Shown one piece after another: positions 42,573 through 53,995 of a stretch of DNA of 64,000 nt (the stretch's first letter is position 1; every line of letters starts with the position of its first letter). The notes beneath the pieces were generated by a model. That model saw only the letters and a list, made by a program, of their open reading frames with translations, was not told the origin of the DNA and did no database searches. Source of the stretch: Furcasterigmium furcatum (lineage: Eukaryota > Ascomycota > Sordariomycetes > Glomerellales > Plectosphaerellaceae); NCBI GenBank assembly GCA_001599815.1, contig BCIA01000005.1, positions 971,088-1,035,087 of the forward strand, in the 5' to 3' direction. A program made the translations under genes and the position numbers.

Positions 42573-44492
42573 ATGACCTCCCAGATCTGCATCGAAGACC
42601 TACCGCTGGAGATCCTGGACCAGATCGCGGCCATACTCCGCGCCATCCACGTCCCCAGCCTCGTCTCCCTCGCGTGGGCCACAAGGCGCCTCCGCGCCGC
42701 ATGCCTTCCCACCCTCTTCTCGCGCATTCTCTTAACGTCGCGCCGCAGCGGCGATCGGTGCGTGGAGGACCTGGCGCGCAACGATCTCCTTCGCCATGTG
42801 CGGCGGCTCACCCTGAGGAAGAGGATACACGACGACCGGCCCAAGACGGACCTCGTCCACCTCCCCGGCGCACACGGCTTTGACCAACATGCCAAGCGCT
42901 TCACTCCACGAGGCAGGCGGTACAATCTCTCTAGTTATCAATACGCACGTCCTGCGAAAGACTACAAGTGGACGGAGGTGCTGAGGCTCCTCGCGGCTGT
43001 ACCGCATCTTGTGGACCTTGACTTTGACTGGCAATACGCCTTCCCCCCAGCATGCGTGCTCCGTCACCTTGCCGACCACATGCCCTCGTGCCGGCTCACC
43101 GTACGACACGTCGAGTTCCGCCAGCCGAAGGTGAGGGGGCGTGTCACGGAAAGCCATGCTCTCGAAGTCGTCTTGACAACCTCCCCGAACCTTCACGAAG
43201 TCGTCTGCCTTTTTCATGAGACATCTCCGGGCTCCGACTTGGCTGACTATGTCCCCGAGATCCTGATGGGCATGGCAAAGGGGGGGACCCCGAATCTAAC
43301 CTCGATAACCCTGCAAGCACACCGGCCGACCGGGTTTGCAACTTTGAGTCCGGGGAGCTCGTCCACCTCCACCGGCGGCGTCGCGGGCCGACAAAACGCT
43401 CTGGTGCAATCTCTCAGCCTTCTATGCAGCAGCTCACTGTCCCGATGGATGTGCTGCCTAGACACCTCTCTGCTGCAGAGCCTCACCCTCGGGCCGCAGC
43501 AGTTCGAGGATGAGCACCACGCCGTCTGGCTGGCCCAGAACATCGATTTTCCCAATCTGAAGAAAGTCGATATCACCGGCCCTTCCATGCCCATGTACAA
43601 CCCCCATGTCACCCTGAAAACACTATTCAGCCGTCTACGACCGCTGGAGGATCTCCGCCTGCGCTCGTTCCACCATGTCAGGCCCGACCTGCTGACCAGC
43701 GTCATCTCCCGTCATGGGGCGACACTACACAGCCTCAGCCTGGACAATTTGTATGGAATGACCTTCGATAAGTCGGAGATGCTGCAGGTCATGCAGTTGA
43801 TCGGGCGCTGCTGCTCGAAGCTGCAGGAGCTGGAAACTCCCGTGATATCATGCTCTGTCCCACACGAGATGGCCAGCTTCGAAGCCCTGGGCAAGATCAA
43901 AACCCTTCGATGCGCAAGCTTGACGCTGAACCTGCCGGTCCGGTTCCTGATGCACCGCCAGGAGTTTGGACCGGGAAAAACATCGCGGGAGGCGCGGCGG
44001 CCCCCCAAGATGGACGAAGCACACGTGAGGGCCATCTGGGACTGTTTCCACAGCCTTGATAGCCTGGCTATCGCTGGTTGGAGCCCCCATTACCGCAGGA
44101 GGGGATGCTTTTTACTGCAACGGAGCGTACGCGACGGGGAGACAGTCTTCGTTCTGGATCTTGGACCCGAGGAGGCCAATGAGCAGCAGAGAGCTCATGA
44201 TGCAGCGGGCGCGGCTGCGGAGGCAGTGGCACCAGAGTGGACCGAGGATACAGCTCTTCGTCGAATCTGGCCTTCGTGGCCGGCAAGGGTGATCAACCGG
44301 TGCATATTCAGTTGCGCCGTGTATCTTCTTGTTGGGTTGACGAGGGTCCAGGCTGCTCTGGGCTGCGTGCGAGCTGCGCTCTCGAGGAGAACAGCTCGTA
44401 ACCGCAGAACTACTGACCGGCGACATATGGGAGGGTCGGGGTTGAATGGCGCACTGGGCTTGTTTGGAACGCGTGCGCGGTGGTGGAACTAA
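42573..44492 (+). CDS. F-box protein with leucine-rich-like repeats
   Basis: 639 aa from the ATG at 42573, which places the F-box at the very N-terminus (CIEDLPLEILDQIAAILRA...LVSLAWATRRLRAACLPTLFSRI, residues 5-52). The body holds irregular Leu-rich segments (LLAAVPHLVDLDFDW, LKKVDITGPSMP, LEDLRLRSFHHVRPDLL, LHSLSLDNLYGMTF), typical of fungal F-box substrate receptors of SCF ubiquitin ligases. Substrate unknown. The C-terminal 150 residues have a hydrophobic stretch (CIFSCAVYLLVGLTRVQ) and a basic tail, unusual for the family. The open frame continues upstream to 42351, but only with non-ATG or weaker starts. Confidence 0.8.
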   Translation: MTSQICIEDLPLEILDQIAAILRAIHVPSLVSLAWATRRLRAACLPTLFSRILLTSRRSGDRCVEDLARNDLLRHVRRLTLRKRIHDDRPKTDLVHLPGAHGFDQHAKRFTPRGRRYNLSSYQYARPAKDYKWTEVLRLLAAVPHLVDLDFDWQYAFPPACVLRHLADHMPSCRLTVRHVEFRQPKVRGRVTESHALEVVLTTSPNLHEVVCLFHETSPGSDLADYVPEILMGMAKGGTPNLTSITLQAHRPTGFATLSPGSSSTSTGGVAGRQNALVQSLSLLCSSSLSRWMCCLDTSLLQSLTLGPQQFEDEHHAVWLAQNIDFPNLKKVDITGPSMPMYNPHVTLKTLFSRLRPLEDLRLRSFHHVRPDLLTSVISRHGATLHSLSLDNLYGMTFDKSEMLQVMQLIGRCCSKLQELETPVISCSVPHEMASFEALGKIKTLRCASLTLNLPVRFLMHRQEFGPGKTSREARRPPKMDEAHVRAIWDCFHSLDSLAIAGWSPHYRRRGCFLLQRSVRDGETVFVLDLGPEEANEQQRAHDAAGAAAEAVAPEWTEDTALRRIWPSWPARVINRCIFSCAVYLLVGLTRVQAALGCVRAALSRRTARNRRTTDRRHMGGSGLNGALGLFGTRARWWN

Positions 44493-45127
44493 GGTTGAAC
44501 TTGATAGGGAGGCTATAAAGGCCCTTGGTAAGGGGGTGAAAGGATCAGTCAGAGCGGATACTTATTCCGCTGCATACTGTGGAAACCTGGAACAGGTTTA
44601 TTGAGTGGTCTTGGTCTGCGTCGCAACTTGAAGGCCTGGAATGACGTGAGCCCAAGACAGTGATGGTCGTCGCCGCAAAGTCATGACGCGCGCTTAGCTG
44701 AGCCCATACCCAAGCCCCTCCTCTTGGCAAGGAAATACGCACTCTCGACAGACATGAGCCATTGGAACCAATCAGTAGATCACTAGAGGTACGCGGACAG
44801 GCGGAGTTTAGTCCCTGAGACTCGGAGACTACCTCAAGTCCTGATACCCAAGCGACTTGCGCAGATCAATCCCGCCATTGTGCTGTCAGACCTACTCAGA
44901 GCCATGTCCGACCACTTTTTACCTCTTGGCGCCTGACTGTAGGAGTCCTTGGTGATATGACCGTGATTTTGAGGGCATGAGCCAGATTACGTGCCTCGGG
45001 GAGTTATAAAAGGCTGTCTCTCCTCAGTCTTTCTGAGCCTAGTTCAGTTCGCCACTGGCAGTAGTACATCTCGCAACATCCCATCACTACTTTCCCCTCC
45101 TCCCTTTATTTGCCACCTGATCTCGCT
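44493..45127. other. Intergenic, promoter of the Cys-rich secreted gene
   Basis: No gene; a TATA box lies at 45005-45010. Confidence 0.5.
45005..45010 (+). promoter_or_regulatory. TATA box of the four-exon secreted gene
   Basis: TATAAA in GTTATAAAAGGC, 123 bp upstream of the ATG at 45128. Confidence 0.55.
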
Positions 45128-45914
45128 ATGAAGGCCTTTTTCTCCATTGCGGCCCTCTTTGCCGCCACGGTAACTTGACATCTACGCCTGTCGATGAACT
45201 ACCCCCTCTGACCATTCATCAGGCCTTTTCCGTCGCTCTTCCCGAGGACAAGAGTGACTGGCGCCTCCTCTCCGAGGTTGAGATGCGCTCTGAGGGCCTC
45301 GAGTTCGTCGACCTGGAGGTGACCAACGATGCCTTTCCGGGGCAAGTCTTCACTGGTCCTATCGAGTCCATCTACCACGAGATGAAGTCCCTCAAGCCGG
45401 AGCTCTTCGCGAACGAGACGGAGATTACCGCGGACACGACCTCTCTGGAGAAGCGGCAGGCTCCGGTACGCTGCCTAAATCCCTTTCAAAGCTCGATCGG
45501 GACAACGAAGTCTGATGTTGTGATCATAGGTTACTTGCAACTGGGGTACCTGGATCAACACCTGGCTGGCCTGCCTCGAGGGAATGACATACCTCATGAA
45601 CCTCGAAGGGTCCAGGTGCAGCGTCGGCCCTGCCCCCGCGTGTGCTCGCGTCAGCTGTTCCAGAGGCTGCGGCATGTTCCTGTGCAACAAGGTAAGTCTT
45701 GGATCCACTCTGCAGTCCGGAGGACCGCGCGTCCTCGCCGTCAAGATTGCTGATGCCCCCGCCTCAGAGGAGCGTCAGTCACTGGGTCTGGTGTACATCC
45801 ATCCCCGGTGACATCAATACTATTGCGAGCACGTGCCAGAACAGCGGTGGCCAAATCAGGGGTCGCCAGGACTTTTCGACTCATTTCATCGGCCTTGGAA
45901 GGAACAACTGCTAG
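45128..45914 (+). CDS. Cysteine-rich secreted protein with long propeptide
   Basis: Four exons, 45128-45169, 45223-45465, 45530-45691 and 45768-45914, 197 aa; all four end exactly in phase 0. Signal peptide MKAFFSIAALFAATAFS. The second exon is an acidic, Cys-free propeptide of about 80 residues ending in LEKRQ, a Kex2 site. Exons 3 and 4 encode the mature part, Trp-rich with nine or so Cys (VTCNWGTW, WLACLEG, CSRGCGMFLCNK, VWCTS, STCQNS) and ending in NNC. Exon boundaries thus coincide with signal, propeptide and mature parts. The single-exon frames in the region make no sense without these introns. No family recognised; effector-like by composition. Confidence 0.75.
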
Positions 45915-47354
45915 GCTGTCACAGGTGCTTCCCATTGGTTCGCCGTCGAGCAGGCATCTGATACCTAGCAGCAATGGTGTTCTCTCGATAGCTTGCAGTC
46001 CTTACTGTCGTCCTTTTTGCTTTGATGGGCCATGTTCTGCTGTGTAGAGTAGATGCGCTGGTGCGTTCTTTTCGAACCATTGCAGGGCAGTTGTGGCCCT
46101 TTAACCCCTTCAATACAGTAGCTGGCCAGCTCACTCCAGGAAAGGCCCCATGACGGGCAACGAACCATGATCTCATGTGAAGACAACAATGCCGATGCAC
46201 GAAAAAGTGATTTCCATGTCAGGTATTCTTGCTTACTGGGCCGGATTTAAGTAAGATGATGGTTGGGCTTACTTGTCGGGGAGTTCGAGGATGCAGGTAG
46301 ATTTCTACTTGCGCTTCCCTAATATGATCGTGCGTCGATGAACACTGAGAAGATGATCTTGTCGGTGCAAGCCAGTGCCCCCTTCCAAAAACAGAATGCC
46401 GGGCCGGTATTCCAAATATCGGTTTCTGTGTCTCCCTTTTCATGTCCTCAATGTTTATGCCTTGATTTGTGTTGACCTGTTGGGGCTATACTCTCACCTG
46501 CTCACCATGGCATCTCAATTACCTGCCATCTTATTGAAGCAGTGCTTTTGGGGGTATGCCGGTGCGGGATGTGATTCTAGCTGGAGGCTGCTGGGATCAA
46601 GAGAGTGCTGACCACGGCGGCACAAAGGTGGTCCATGGCTGTCGAGTCAAGGTAATTGGCCATCTGGGCAAGGGGCTGACGACAAGATGGCTGATCCATC
46701 TGCATTTAGTATTGCTCCAGAACTGTCGCGAGCCCGTTTGGCAGCCCTTGAGTTTATCTCCGAGTTCCGCGCGCTCATCTCTCGGGATTCTGAAGGCCAA
46801 AAGAGGGAGGCTGTGCCTGTTCGCTCATGCTTAACCTTGAAGCCCGATGGACGTAGTGATCTCCAGGGCGGCTGTGCTTGCCAGAACCCTCCGACAACCT
46901 CTTTTTTGCCGGAGAATATGCTAAGAATAGTAGACCATAACAACGGTGGGAAGGACAAGACCATGCAAGGCGAGCTGGGTCTGCGGCCAACTTGCCGGGT
47001 AGTAAGGGGAAAGGCAGAGTATGATCGCCACAGCCACGAAATTACTTGCCACGGCCCTTTCACAATGCTTGGCCGTATTTAGAATTGGCGAATTTTAACG
47101 AGTTTCGCAGGCTGACGTTATGGCCGGCTCCGCGTACCTGGATGCTTGGCAAGGGGTTTAACCTTTAGCTCCGGCTCATGGGTAAGGTAAGAATCGCATC
47201 GCAATATGCACAGCCCAGCCCTACGGACAGACAGATGCAGCAATGAATATAAAACACGTCTATGTTCGCGTTCAGTTCAACCCGATGTACAGACACGGCA
47301 CTCATACTTCCACAAGATAATTCGGCATCTCAGTTTCCCCAATCCATATTCACC
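45915..47354. other. Intergenic, 1.4 kb
   Basis: Several ORFs of 60-140 codons on both strands, none with a recognisable feature. A TATA box lies at the right end. Confidence 0.5.
47248..47253 (+). promoter_or_regulatory. TATA box of the secreted hydrolase gene
   Basis: TATAAA in GAATATAAAACA, 107 bp upstream of the ATG at 47355. Confidence 0.55.
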
Positions 47355-48535
47355 ATGTTGTTCAAAGTTGTGTCACTGCTCACTGCGGTGGGCCTGTCAT
47401 TCACATACGGTAAGTTCTCCCGGCTTTTGCAGTTGGACCATCAGGGATGAACATTGAACGCCCTGGGCATGTTGGATGCTAATTCCCGAGATTTACAGCC
47501 CAGGATGGCAATCCACCGACCCTGAACGAGACGCAAATCATGCAGGTCCTCCAGGAAATGGCCGGCGGATTCCGACAGTGGCCCGACGCGCCCATCTTCC
47601 ACTGGCCTGAGGAGGTTGGCCTGGAGTACGAGAGCGTTACCTTCCCCTCAGAGGACGGCGTGCCGCTGGAGGGCTGGTTCATCCCCCGCGAGGGATCCGA
47701 CAAACTTCTCATCATGAACCATCCCCGCCTCTTCAACCGGGCCGGCCTGGCCGCCCATCAAGAACCCTTCAACACGTGGCTCGCGTCATCGGGAAACAAC
47801 CTTGATGTCAACTTCGTTCTCGACTACAAGATCCTGCACGAGGCCGGCTACAACATCCTCACACACGACTTCCGCAACCACGGTCTCTCCGGGAGGGCAA
47901 ACGGCGTCATCTACTCGGCGGGGCGGTACGAGTCCCGCGATGTCATCGGCGCCCTCCGCTACGTCCGCAGCCGGAAAGACACCTGCAAGATGACACTGGG
48001 CCTGTTTCCCCGCTCCATCGGCGGCAGTGCAACCTTCTACGCCATGTCGAGGCACCCCAAAGAGTTCGAGGGCGTCCGCTGCATCGCGGTGCCGCAGCCC
48101 GTCTCGGTCAACGCGACGACCCAGGCGGACCTGGAGCGCCGCAACATCCCCCTCAGCTACATGGGCCTGCTGGACGACATGATCTTCTGGGCGACGAGCC
48201 TCCGCGTCGACCAGATGTCGCCCATTCCCTGGGCGAGGAGCGTGACGATCCCGACCTTGATCTGGCAAGTCCGCAATGACCACGTCACGACGCCGGAGGA
48301 TGTCCAGGCCATCTTTGACGCCATCCCGATCGCGGAGAAGAAGTTGACCTGGCTTGACCACACGGAGCGGCGCTTTGATGGGTACCTCCACTTCCAGCGA
48401 GCGCCGGAGGAGGCCCTTGGGTGGTTGGAGCAGTACATGAATACGACTGAGTCGAGGCCTGAGTCGAGGCCCGAAACTCGGCCTGAGGGTCAGCCTGAGA
48501 CTCATCTTGAGACCATCCCGGATACTTTTGCGTAG
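47355..48535 (+). CDS. Secreted alpha/beta hydrolase
   Basis: Two exons, 47355-47409 and 47499-48535, 363 aa; donor GTAAGT, acceptor TTACAG. Signal peptide MLFKVVSLLTAVGLSFTYG. The alpha/beta-hydrolase core shows SEDGVPLEGWFIPREG, DFRNHGLSG (oxyanion region), and the nucleophile elbow reads GLFPRSIGGS: Ser is present but the usual Gly two residues before it is Pro. QVRNDHVTTPEDV matches the catalytic Asp region and the LDHTERRFDGYLH stretch the His. The C-terminus ends in short repeats of (S/T)RPE. It may act on esters outside the cell; activity is uncertain because of the altered elbow. Confidence 0.78.
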
Positions 48536-48787
48536 GATAGCATGATAGATGTCCTTAATTCTGCACTAATTCTGCATTTTTACCAAACATGACCTGTTGA
48601 CGCTCCCATTGACTGAATATTCTGTTTGACACCGAGTGCGGAGAGCGCATCGACTCGACTACCGCCTCCGCTTTAGGCAGGACGTCAAGTCCAGACACCT
48701 CTGAACACTCGACTGACAGTCTATCCAGATGCAAATTCACTGTGGGATCTTCATATGTCGGAAAGTACGTCTGGATAATTTGATGGC

Positions 48788-51153
48788 CTACGAAATATGC
48801 GGGATCAAAGCCGCCCAGTCGGGGATCTCGAACACGCCGCGAGGGGCGTACGCCAGATTGATGAAGCACTCGGCCAGGATAAACAGCCTCGCGAAGAGGG
48901 TGAGCACGACCAAAGCCACGGCGGGAAGAGCCAGGAGAACAACGCCAAACGTCTTACCCACTCGCGGCGGGCGGCTGTACTCCTCCTCGTCAGCGAACCG
49001 CTGGCGCATGAAGTATTCCCTTGCCCTCGCCTGGGCCGGCGCGATGCTGTCTGCGTAGATCCTTTGCGGGTGGTATTTCGGCGGGCAGAGGAGAAGAATA
49101 CCGGCCACCGGCGAGAAGAGAATGACCAGGGCTAGGACTAGGGGCACGCCGGCCGCGACAACACCGATCCACAGAGCGATGGGTGCCAGAGGAGCGAGGA
49201 GTGCCGCGGAGGAGATGCGCCACAGAAGCAGCTCGAAGCGGGTGCGGAACGGGCCATTCCAGGCCAGGAGATGGGGAACCGCGTTGAACACGCTCGAGAA
49301 GAAGAAGGACCCGTAGACGACGCTGCGGGTGTTGTAGTCCAGTCCCTCCGCGCCGACTTTGGAAAGCGACTCGACGAAGTACTCGGGCGGCAGTGCCGGG
49401 CGCCAAGGGTTCTTTTGGAACGCACGCCGGAAATGGGTCTCGATGAAGGAGCCGTCGTGCTCTGGGGATCCTACTCCGAAGGCCGCGAGGTGCTGGCACT
49501 CGGCGGCGAGCTGGAAGATATGGCGGAGGGAGTCGGGCACCGTGACCCTGACGTCTGCGATGGCTTTGCTGCCGGGAGGCCCTGGCACTCTGCCATCAGA
49601 GTTGAACACGATATGACGCCCAACGATTGTGAAGCGACTTGAGCGGAAGAGCACCGCTGCCTTTCCAGTAGCCCCCGGAATGCGGTGAGTGTGCGCAACC
49701 ATGCGAACGCCGTGTTTCTGTTCCTTCAGGCCGAGCTGGAAGGACTCCGGACGAAGCAGGGCGGTTGAGACATCGGATCTCTCCTTCGCAGCCGGAGGCC
49801 CGTATTCCGCAGATGCCTCAACCGTTTTATCTGTGCTCACAATCGTTGATGCCCTGAGTGGCTTCCTCGCAATCCCATGTTTGACCTCTGGCGCTGGGGC
49901 ATTGGGTGGCGCGATGTCGAGGAGCCCGACGTGGTGGTTTGAGAAGAACCTGAACCCATCGACTCTTGGCATGTACCCGATGCGGCTGCGAGCGTACATG
50001 GCCGCAGCCAGCCGCGCATGCTCTGGCGTCGTGATCGAGATTTCCGTCGGCACGAGGATGTCGAGCGGCTTCGCCCACCAAAAGGCGTAGGCGAGGAGGG
50101 CGAAGAAGATGTGTGCCACGACGTGCAGCTCCAGGACGGTCGCCGGCAGTCCCATGGCCACGCGTCCGACGAACTGGACGAAGAACCACGCGGCCTGGCA
50201 CATGGCGATCAGGCGGGAGAGGGCGTCTGCCCGATTCTTGGCCAGGATGTCGGCTTCCGAGAGGTCGGGAATCAGACTCGGGTCTGTCTTTGCGAGTAGG
50301 ATGACGGCGTCGACGGTCAGAGCCAGCTTTTCGTTTTTCCCTGACTTGGACATGGAAGAGGCTCCATCCTGGCTGTGGTTGAGGTAAGAGATGTTGCACA
50401 CAAACCCTCCCATCTGCACGTAGTACGTATGGGTCAGAGTCCACGGGTGACGGCGGCCGTGTCGCGGTGTCCTGGCGTCGGCCTTGGCCCGTTCTGCGGC
50501 CGGCGGGCCCTCGACATCTTGATCCTGCAGGGCATCAGCGTACGGGACGGCCCCGGATGGTGGTCTCAGTCTTACATCTTTGGGTGTTTTCCCTTTAGTG
50601 AGGCGGGACACCCATAAAGCCAACTCTCCGGTCGGCTTGGTTGGCTTAGGCGGCGCATCTTGCAAGCCGTACTCATAGAAGATTTCCAATATCCTCTCTT
50701 GAGCAACCATCGCCGCCATCTTCTGTGTCAACGCGATGCATGCGATCTGACAACATAGTCAGTCGATCCAGAAACTAAATCAAAAGGGGAGCCGGGGCCT
50801 GTGATCGCACATACATATTCTGGAAACACCAACCCACCGAAGAGCCACTTGGGCTTTCTCATCCGGACCTGCCATTTCCCTTCGCTCTGGTCCGGGAGGT
50901 TGAGGTGCAGGACGGTCCAAACGCAGAGGGAGAGGGTGATGAGTGAGTTTGAGACGATCCCGAACGTGCCTCGCTCGCGCGGCGGTGAATGCCAGATGGG
51001 CGAGTCCAGGAGCGGCTCGTTTCCCAGCGGGCTCCAGGCCGTTGGCGACTCCATGGGATGAGGTAGGTATCGGCCGACGATGAGGCTCTGCGTGGTGTCG
51101 TTGTCGAAGTTTGCCGCTAGCAGGAGGAGTCGTGAGGCGACCGTCACGGTCAT
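48788..51153 (-). CDS. Uncharacterised fungal multi-pass membrane protein
   Basis: Two exons, 51153-50815 and 50746-48788, 765 aa; donor GTATGT, acceptor TTGTCAG, phase 0. Hydrophobic segments lie near the N-terminus (SNSLITLSLCVWTVLHLNL), in the middle (WFFVQFVGRVAMG, AHIFFALLAYAFWWAKPLDI) and near the C-terminus (ALLAPLAPIALWIGVVAAG, LVILFSPVAGILLL, VVLLALPAVALVVLTLFA), about seven in all. The WWAKPLDI and PEYV segments and the large soluble loops match a common but unnamed family of Pezizomycotina membrane proteins. No catalytic motif seen and no function can be given. Confidence 0.75.
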
Positions 51154-51432
51154 GGAGTTTCAGACGGCGCAAAATGCATCCGTTTCGAGATGCTTGTGTG
51201 ATTGTTTCTATTTTGGGCTGCCAAGTAGAGGGTCTGGTCACGAAAGTCCCTGAGTCTTGGGGGTGGCTGGTGACAGTTGCATGGGCCTCAATACTGACGC
51301 GAGGATTTCCTCTCACATCTCACCACCAGATACAACACATGCTGTTTCTTGCAAATGTCCTCGACGGACGTGGCTTTATTCAGAGCGACTGAAATCTCTA
51401 TTTATCTATGCCGCAGCTCGAGCATCTAGTAC

Positions 51433-53117
51433 TCAGACAGCAACCTTGCGCTCATACAACCCCGCGTCTCCCTTCTCCGACGAGTCATCTCCCGCCGCCA
51501 GCGGCCGAGTCTCCCTGTCATTCAGGTCAACGGTCGCGCGCCATCCCATGTACCACGGGCCGGAGAACAGCTCCTCCATGCGCTCCATCGGAATGCCCTT
51601 GGTCTCCGGCGCCAAGAGGCCGAGCACGACCAAGCCGACCGCGCAGACGCAGGCCCAGAAGACGTACGCGCCCCAGATGTCCAGGCTGACGAACATGTTG
51701 GGCGTGACGCGCACGACGGCGAACTGGAAGAACCAATGCAGCGCCATGTTGGTGGCGTAGCACGCGCTGCGGATGCGCGTGGGGTAGATCTCGGTGCCGT
51801 AGAGGTACTGCACGGTGCAGAGGCCGATGGACCAGCCGACGGCGTAGATGAAGACGGACGCGATGGCCGCGTCCGAGGCGGCCTTGTTCTGGCTGTCGAT
51901 CCAGACGCCCATGTACACGGCCATGTAGATGTGGGTGACGCACTGGAGGAGCAGGCCGACGCAGAAGCACCGCCGACGGCCGAAGACGTCCACGAGGCCC
52001 CAGGTGAAGACCATGGTGAACACGAGCTTGACGACGCCGTAGGCACCGCTGGTGATGAGGGAGGTGTTCTCGCCCACGACCCCGGCGTAGCGGAAGATCT
52101 CGGGGATGTAGTACGTGATGCCGTTGCCGCCGGACCACTGCGCAACGGTCTGCATCAGGGCGCCCAGGAGGAAGCGCTTGCGGTAGGTGGAGGTGGTGGC
52201 GATCTCCTTGAAGATGGCGAGCATGGAGGTGTTGGCGAGGATGCGCTGCTTGTCGCGCAGCTGCTCGTGGATCTCCTCGAACTCCTGGGCGAGAGACGGG
52301 TCGTCGGCCGGGGCTCCTCGCAGCTTCGACAGTGCTACGAGAGCGTCCTCCCCCCTGTCACGGGAAGCCAACCATCGGGGGGTATCAGAGAGGAAGAGGG
52401 ATCCGATGAAGGCGATGCCCACGGGGGCGAGCACGATGCCCTGGACCAGGCGGTACTGAAGCGGCGTGGACGGCAGGGTAGCGTTGACGGCATAGTTGAC
52501 GAAGAAGCCTAGATTTTGTCAGTTTTGATTGTCCCAGGTGAGTTGTAAGGGTACTGCGACGTACCAATGGTCAGAACAGTCAGAAGAATGACCATGTAGA
52601 TACTGACGACCATGCCTCGGGACTTGGCAGGGGCAATCTCAGAAAGATACAGCGGCGCAACAACCGTCAGTCCGCCGGCACCGAGGCCACCCCAGATGCG
52701 AGCGAACAACATCAGGCCCAGGATGCCCGACGAGAACACCTGCATGAGGATGCCGCTGGCCCACAGGACGACGAAGCATTGCCAGCTCCTCAGCCGCCCA
52801 AGGCGGTCCGTGATAGCCAGCGCCAGGATGGAACCGAAAGCGGCGCCGAGAACGCCAAAAGATGAGATGTTGGCCTTGCGATCGGCCAGGCCGCTTGGGT
52901 TGTCCTCCCAAAGGCTGGGAATGAGGCCGAAGTCGCGCTTGAAGGAAGCAAGTCCTACGGAAGCGCTGAAGCCACCCTCATCGTAGCCTGGAGAGAGAAG
53001 GCATGTCAGTTTGAGATGAACATATTAAAGTGATTGATAAGGGTTCGCACCTTTGGGGATAGAGCCACAGGCGATGATGATGATGGTGGCGATGTAGTAG
53101 AGGTTGAAGTTGGCCAT
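51433..53117 (-). CDS. MFS sugar/quinate-type transporter
   Basis: Three exons, 53117-53051, 52987-52565 and 52508-51433, 521 aa; donors GTGCGA and GTACGT, phases agree. Twelve hydrophobic segments. Sugar-porter motifs: TDRLGRLRSW, GLGAGGLTVVAPLYLSEIAPAKSRG-type signature, DTPRWLASRDRGEDA, GGNGITYYIPE, FGRRRCF and APETKGIPMERMEELF. The PMERMEELF end is typical of the quinate-permease-like branch, so quinate or a sugar acid is as likely as a sugar. Two CGG...CCCG sites lie in the 880-bp divergent promoter shared with the amidohydrolase, which suggests that uptake and hydrolysis are co-regulated. Confidence 0.9.
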
Positions 53118-53501
53118 GATGACATGCGCAGACCCTGAGTCCGGCGCCAAGACTTCTGGTAGATGGACTCAATATGCCTCCGAATCGAAAGACACAATGG
53201 CTCGAGGTTTGATGGTCCGATGTGAGAGTATCCGGTCCCAAGATCTGGAGTGAAATGGTAGTCGCCACCTTTATACCTGACAGCGAGGTGGCTCTCAACG
53301 AGCGTCGACTGCTAGTTGAGCCAGACTGGATTTGTGAGCTGGTTCCCGTTATGGTTTCGCTTGACTCCGGGGCCCCGTTTGACCCCGCGACCCTCCAAAT
53401 AAGAGTATCGTCGGTGTGATGGAGAATGGGTCAGATGGTTGGTCATGGCGGAGTTGAGCGCAAGAGTTTGACGAAGATTCGGCCATCATGGCAGGACGCG
53501 T

Positions 53502-53515
53502 CGGGAGTTCGCCGA
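53502..53515 (-). promoter_or_regulatory. Cluster site A1 (TCGGCGAACTCCCG)
   Basis: Reads TCGGCGAACTCCCG on the minus strand: CGG and CCG triplets in inverted orientation, seven bases apart. Identical to sites at 55399 and 62555. Confidence 0.6.
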
Positions 53516-53605
53516 GCCTACCTTAGTCAACCATACAATGATACGGCGTCGAGTCAGGAGGCGAATGTGGACCATCCGTGCTGAGAAATACGGCAAACGC
53601 AGAGC

Positions 53606-53619
53606 TCGGGGAACTCCCG
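53606..53619 (+). promoter_or_regulatory. Cluster site A2 (TCGGGGAACTCCCG)
   Basis: One mismatch to the other copies; here the core is nearly palindromic (CGGGGAACTCCCGG). Confidence 0.5.
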
Positions 53620-53995
53620 GGCACGGGGCATTCAAGGCCGTCAATTTGATGTCGTTTGGGCTGTGATATGCTGGTGGTGGAGTTTGGCCTCCGAGAAGTC
53701 AGGGGAACCCATCATTCCCACGATGTCAGACTCGGAGCACACGCCGAGAGCACAAGGTCCGAAGACCCAGTTGGGCCACTTCTTCCCGCGGCCTTTGAAG
53801 CCGCGGGTACATTCTCAGATCCATAATCATATTCAATATCTCACCTGACCATGAAGACCGATCTTTCCTGGGGTTCGCCGTCCCCTCACATTATGTTGAT
53901 CTCCCCTCGCTTCATCGCCCTCTCATTTGGCAACTATCTTTTGTTGATCCTGAGTTGAAAGCCTCTCTTCTCCATTGGCAGGCAGATATTCAACC

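Larger units (their letters stand above)
53118..53995. promoter_or_regulatory. Divergent promoter, MFS transporter and amidohydrolase
   Basis: Contains two copies of the 14-bp site described for this cluster, 100 bp apart and about 400-500 bp from either ATG. No gene seen. Confidence 0.5.

Noticed and set aside
51736..52512. 258-codon plus-strand ORF opposite the MFS gene
   Set aside because: Antisense shadow with biased composition and no recognisable domain.
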